A stretch of DNA of 5,511 nt from Sulfidibacterium sp964456625. Lineage in GTDB: Bacteria > Bacteroidota > Bacteroidia > Bacteroidales > F082. Below, piece after piece: positions 3,954-5,511 of this stretch. Position 1 is the first letter of the stretch, and every line of letters begins with the position of its first letter. The notes under the pieces are model-generated. The model was not told where the DNA came from. It ran no database searches and worked only from the letters and a program-made list of their open reading frames with translations. The stretch is from contig CAYWBO010000117.1 in assembly GCA_964456625.1 (NCBI GenBank), positions 1-5,511 of the forward strand, given 5' to 3'. Made by a program: the position numbers and the translations under genes.

Positions 3954-5511
3954 ATGGCGTTTAGATTTCCAGAACGAGACGGCATGTATAATCCCGCCAA
4001 CGAACACGACAGTTGCGGGATCGGCTTTGTTGCCCACATCAAAGGACAGGCATCGCACGACATCGTGGAGCGGGGGCTCGAGGTGTTGCGCAACCTGGAC
4101 CACCGGGGTGCCAAAGGATCGGACAATGCCAGCGGCGACGGTGCAGGAGTGATGGTGCAGATACCTCATGAGTTTATCAAAGAGGTGCTGAAGGTGAAAG
4201 TCCCTGAAAGGGGAAGTTATGGAACGGGACTGATCTTTTTGCCACAGATTGAAGAAGAAGCGCAGGCTTGCGTAGAAATACTGTCGGGCATCATACGCGA
4301 TGAAGGCCTTGAGCTGATCGGCTTTCGCGATGTACCTACCGACAGTAACATTCCCGGCCAGATTGCCCGGACCACGGAACCCCGTATCAAGCAGGTTTTC
4401 ATCAAGGGAAGCCTGGAAGAAGAAGTACTGGAACAGAAACTCTATATTGTAAGAAAGAGGGCCGAAAAAGCCGTGGAGGCTACCGCCCTTTCACAGAAAG
4501 AAGTGTATTATCATCCCAGCCTTTCGGCGAAGACGATGATCTATAAAGGGATGTTGACACCGGATCAGCTGAAGGATTATTTTGCCGATCTGCAGCACCC
4601 GAAGTTTAAATCGGCCCTGATCCTGATCCACTCGCGTTTCAGCACCAACACGTTCCCCACCTGGGATCTGGCGCAGCCTTTCCGTTTGGTGGCGCACAAC
4701 GGCGAGATCAATACCATCAAAGGAAACCGCTCGTGGACGCAAGCCCGCGAAGGGCTGCTGAAATCTGAAGTCTTTGGTGAAGATCTGCCCAAGATCCTTC
4801 CTGTGCTGGAAGAAGGAAAATCCGACTCGGCGTCGTTTGATAATGTGCTGGAGTTTCTGCATCGTACAGGCCGCTCGCTGCATCACAGCCTGTGTATGAT
4901 GATCCCCGAGTCATTCAACGAAAAGAACCCCATTCCGGAAAGCCTGAAGGCTTTTTACGAATACCATTCCACCATCATGGAACCCTGGGACGGCCCGGCA
5001 TCCATGGTCTTTTCCGACGGTCGCTATATCGGAGGAACCCTCGACCGCAACGGGTTGAGACCGTCGCGCTATGTCATCACCAAAAACGACCTGATCGTGA
5101 TGGCTTCGGAAACCGGGGTTCAGGATTTCGTACCCGAAGAGATCCTGGAAAAGGGACGTTTGCGCCCCGGAAAAATCCTGCTCGTGGATACCCGGCTGGG
5201 CATCATCATTCCCGACAAGGAAGTGAAAGATCAACTCAGCCACCACAATCCTTACGGGATGTGGCTGAAGGAAAACCGCCTGATGATGGAAGACATCAAG
5301 GTGAAACAACGGGTGCCTTCCGCCATGGAAGATTTTATCACCTATGCCAAGGTCTTCTCGTATTCGAAAGAGGACATGGAGTTTCTGATCCAGTCCATGG
5401 CCGGCAGTGGCACGGAACCAATAAATTCGATGGGTAATGATACGCCTGCGGCTGTCTTTTCACGACAACCCCAGCGTCTGTTTAATTATTTTAAGCAGAC
5501 GTTTGCCCAGG
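3954..5511 (+). CDS. gltB: Glutamate synthase large subunit GltB, N-terminal part, runs off window
   Basis: Large subunit of glutamate synthase, which makes two glutamates from glutamine and 2-oxoglutarate in the cytosol. 519 complete codons are visible, about the first third of the usual 1,500 or so. They cover the class II glutamine amidotransferase domain and the start of the central region. Cys21 in EHDSCGIGF is the expected N-terminal nucleophile after removal of a short propeptide. Other signatures are HRGAKGSDNASGDGAG at 50-65, RFSTNT at 228-233, AHNGEINT at 247-254, and LDRNGLRPSRY at 363-373. INSMGNDTPAAVFS near 492-505 and LFNYFKQTFAQ at the edge match the GltB central region. The FMN and iron-sulfur parts would lie beyond the window. 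An in-frame stop at 3945 limits the start to ATG 3954 or ATG 3984; both keep the Cys. A gltD gene may follow outside the window. Confidence 0.97.
   Translation, partial: MAFRFPERDGMYNPANEHDSCGIGFVAHIKGQASHDIVERGLEVLRNLDHRGAKGSDNASGDGAGVMVQIPHEFIKEVLKVKVPERGSYGTGLIFLPQIEEEAQACVEILSGIIRDEGLELIGFRDVPTDSNIPGQIARTTEPRIKQVFIKGSLEEEVLEQKLYIVRKRAEKAVEATALSQKEVYYHPSLSAKTMIYKGMLTPDQLKDYFADLQHPKFKSALILIHSRFSTNTFPTWDLAQPFRLVAHNGEINTIKGNRSWTQAREGLLKSEVFGEDLPKILPVLEEGKSDSASFDNVLEFLHRTGRSLHHSLCMMIPESFNEKNPIPESLKAFYEYHSTIMEPWDGPASMVFSDGRYIGGTLDRNGLRPSRYVITKNDLIVMASETGVQDFVPEEILEKGRLRPGKILLVDTRLGIIIPDKEVKDQLSHHNPYGMWLKENRLMMEDIKVKQRVPSAMEDFITYAKVFSYSKEDMEFLIQSMAGSGTEPINSMGNDTPAAVFSRQPQRLFNYFKQTFAQ

Noticed and set aside
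4892..5437. 181-codon plus-strand open frame inside gltB
   Set aside because: It lies in another frame of a strongly conserved GltB region, and its Arg/Gly/His-rich translation is typical of a shadow.

Overview
The window reads like a chromosomal housekeeping stretch from a member of the Bacteroidota. The evidence is the style of the likely promoters (TAnnTTTG -7 boxes upstream of gltB, serB and purK), the weak or closely spaced Shine-Dalgarno sites, the form of the proteins, and the kind of small repeats in the left flank. I cannot go below phylum with confidence. No mobile-element gene, CRISPR array, tRNA or rRNA was seen.

Layout. Positions 1-341 hold no gene. They contain a minus-strand terminator-like hairpin at the window edge, a long hairpin at 91-123, a series of short three-base-loop hairpins with an imperfect 29-bp direct repeat (154-295), and five 8-bp tandem units that run into the purE stop codon. 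Next come purE (342-833) and purK (818-1984), both on the minus strand and overlapping by 16 bp. The leader of purK carries a -7 box right at the edge of a 100-N assembly gap (2138-2237). The gap removes the C-terminal end of serB, a phosphoserine phosphatase with ACT domains (2238-3415, minus strand). A 538-bp divergent intergenic region (3416-3953) follows, with a good promoter at 3711-3742 and an unexplained open frame. gltB, the large subunit of glutamate synthase, starts at 3954 on the plus strand and runs off the right edge with 519 codons visible.

How the genes fit together. PurK and PurE are consecutive enzymes that carboxylate AIR to CAIR in de novo purine synthesis. SerB makes serine, the source of glycine and one-carbon units for purines. 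GltB makes glutamate from glutamine and 2-oxoglutarate. The neighbours are metabolically compatible, but only purK and purE are clearly a co-translated unit.

The genes themselves are ordinary. The part worth a second look is the left intergenic region, where different stems share one loop design (a pyrimidine-rich TT, a three-base loop ending in A, then AA). The other point of interest is the unexplained open frame ahead of gltB.
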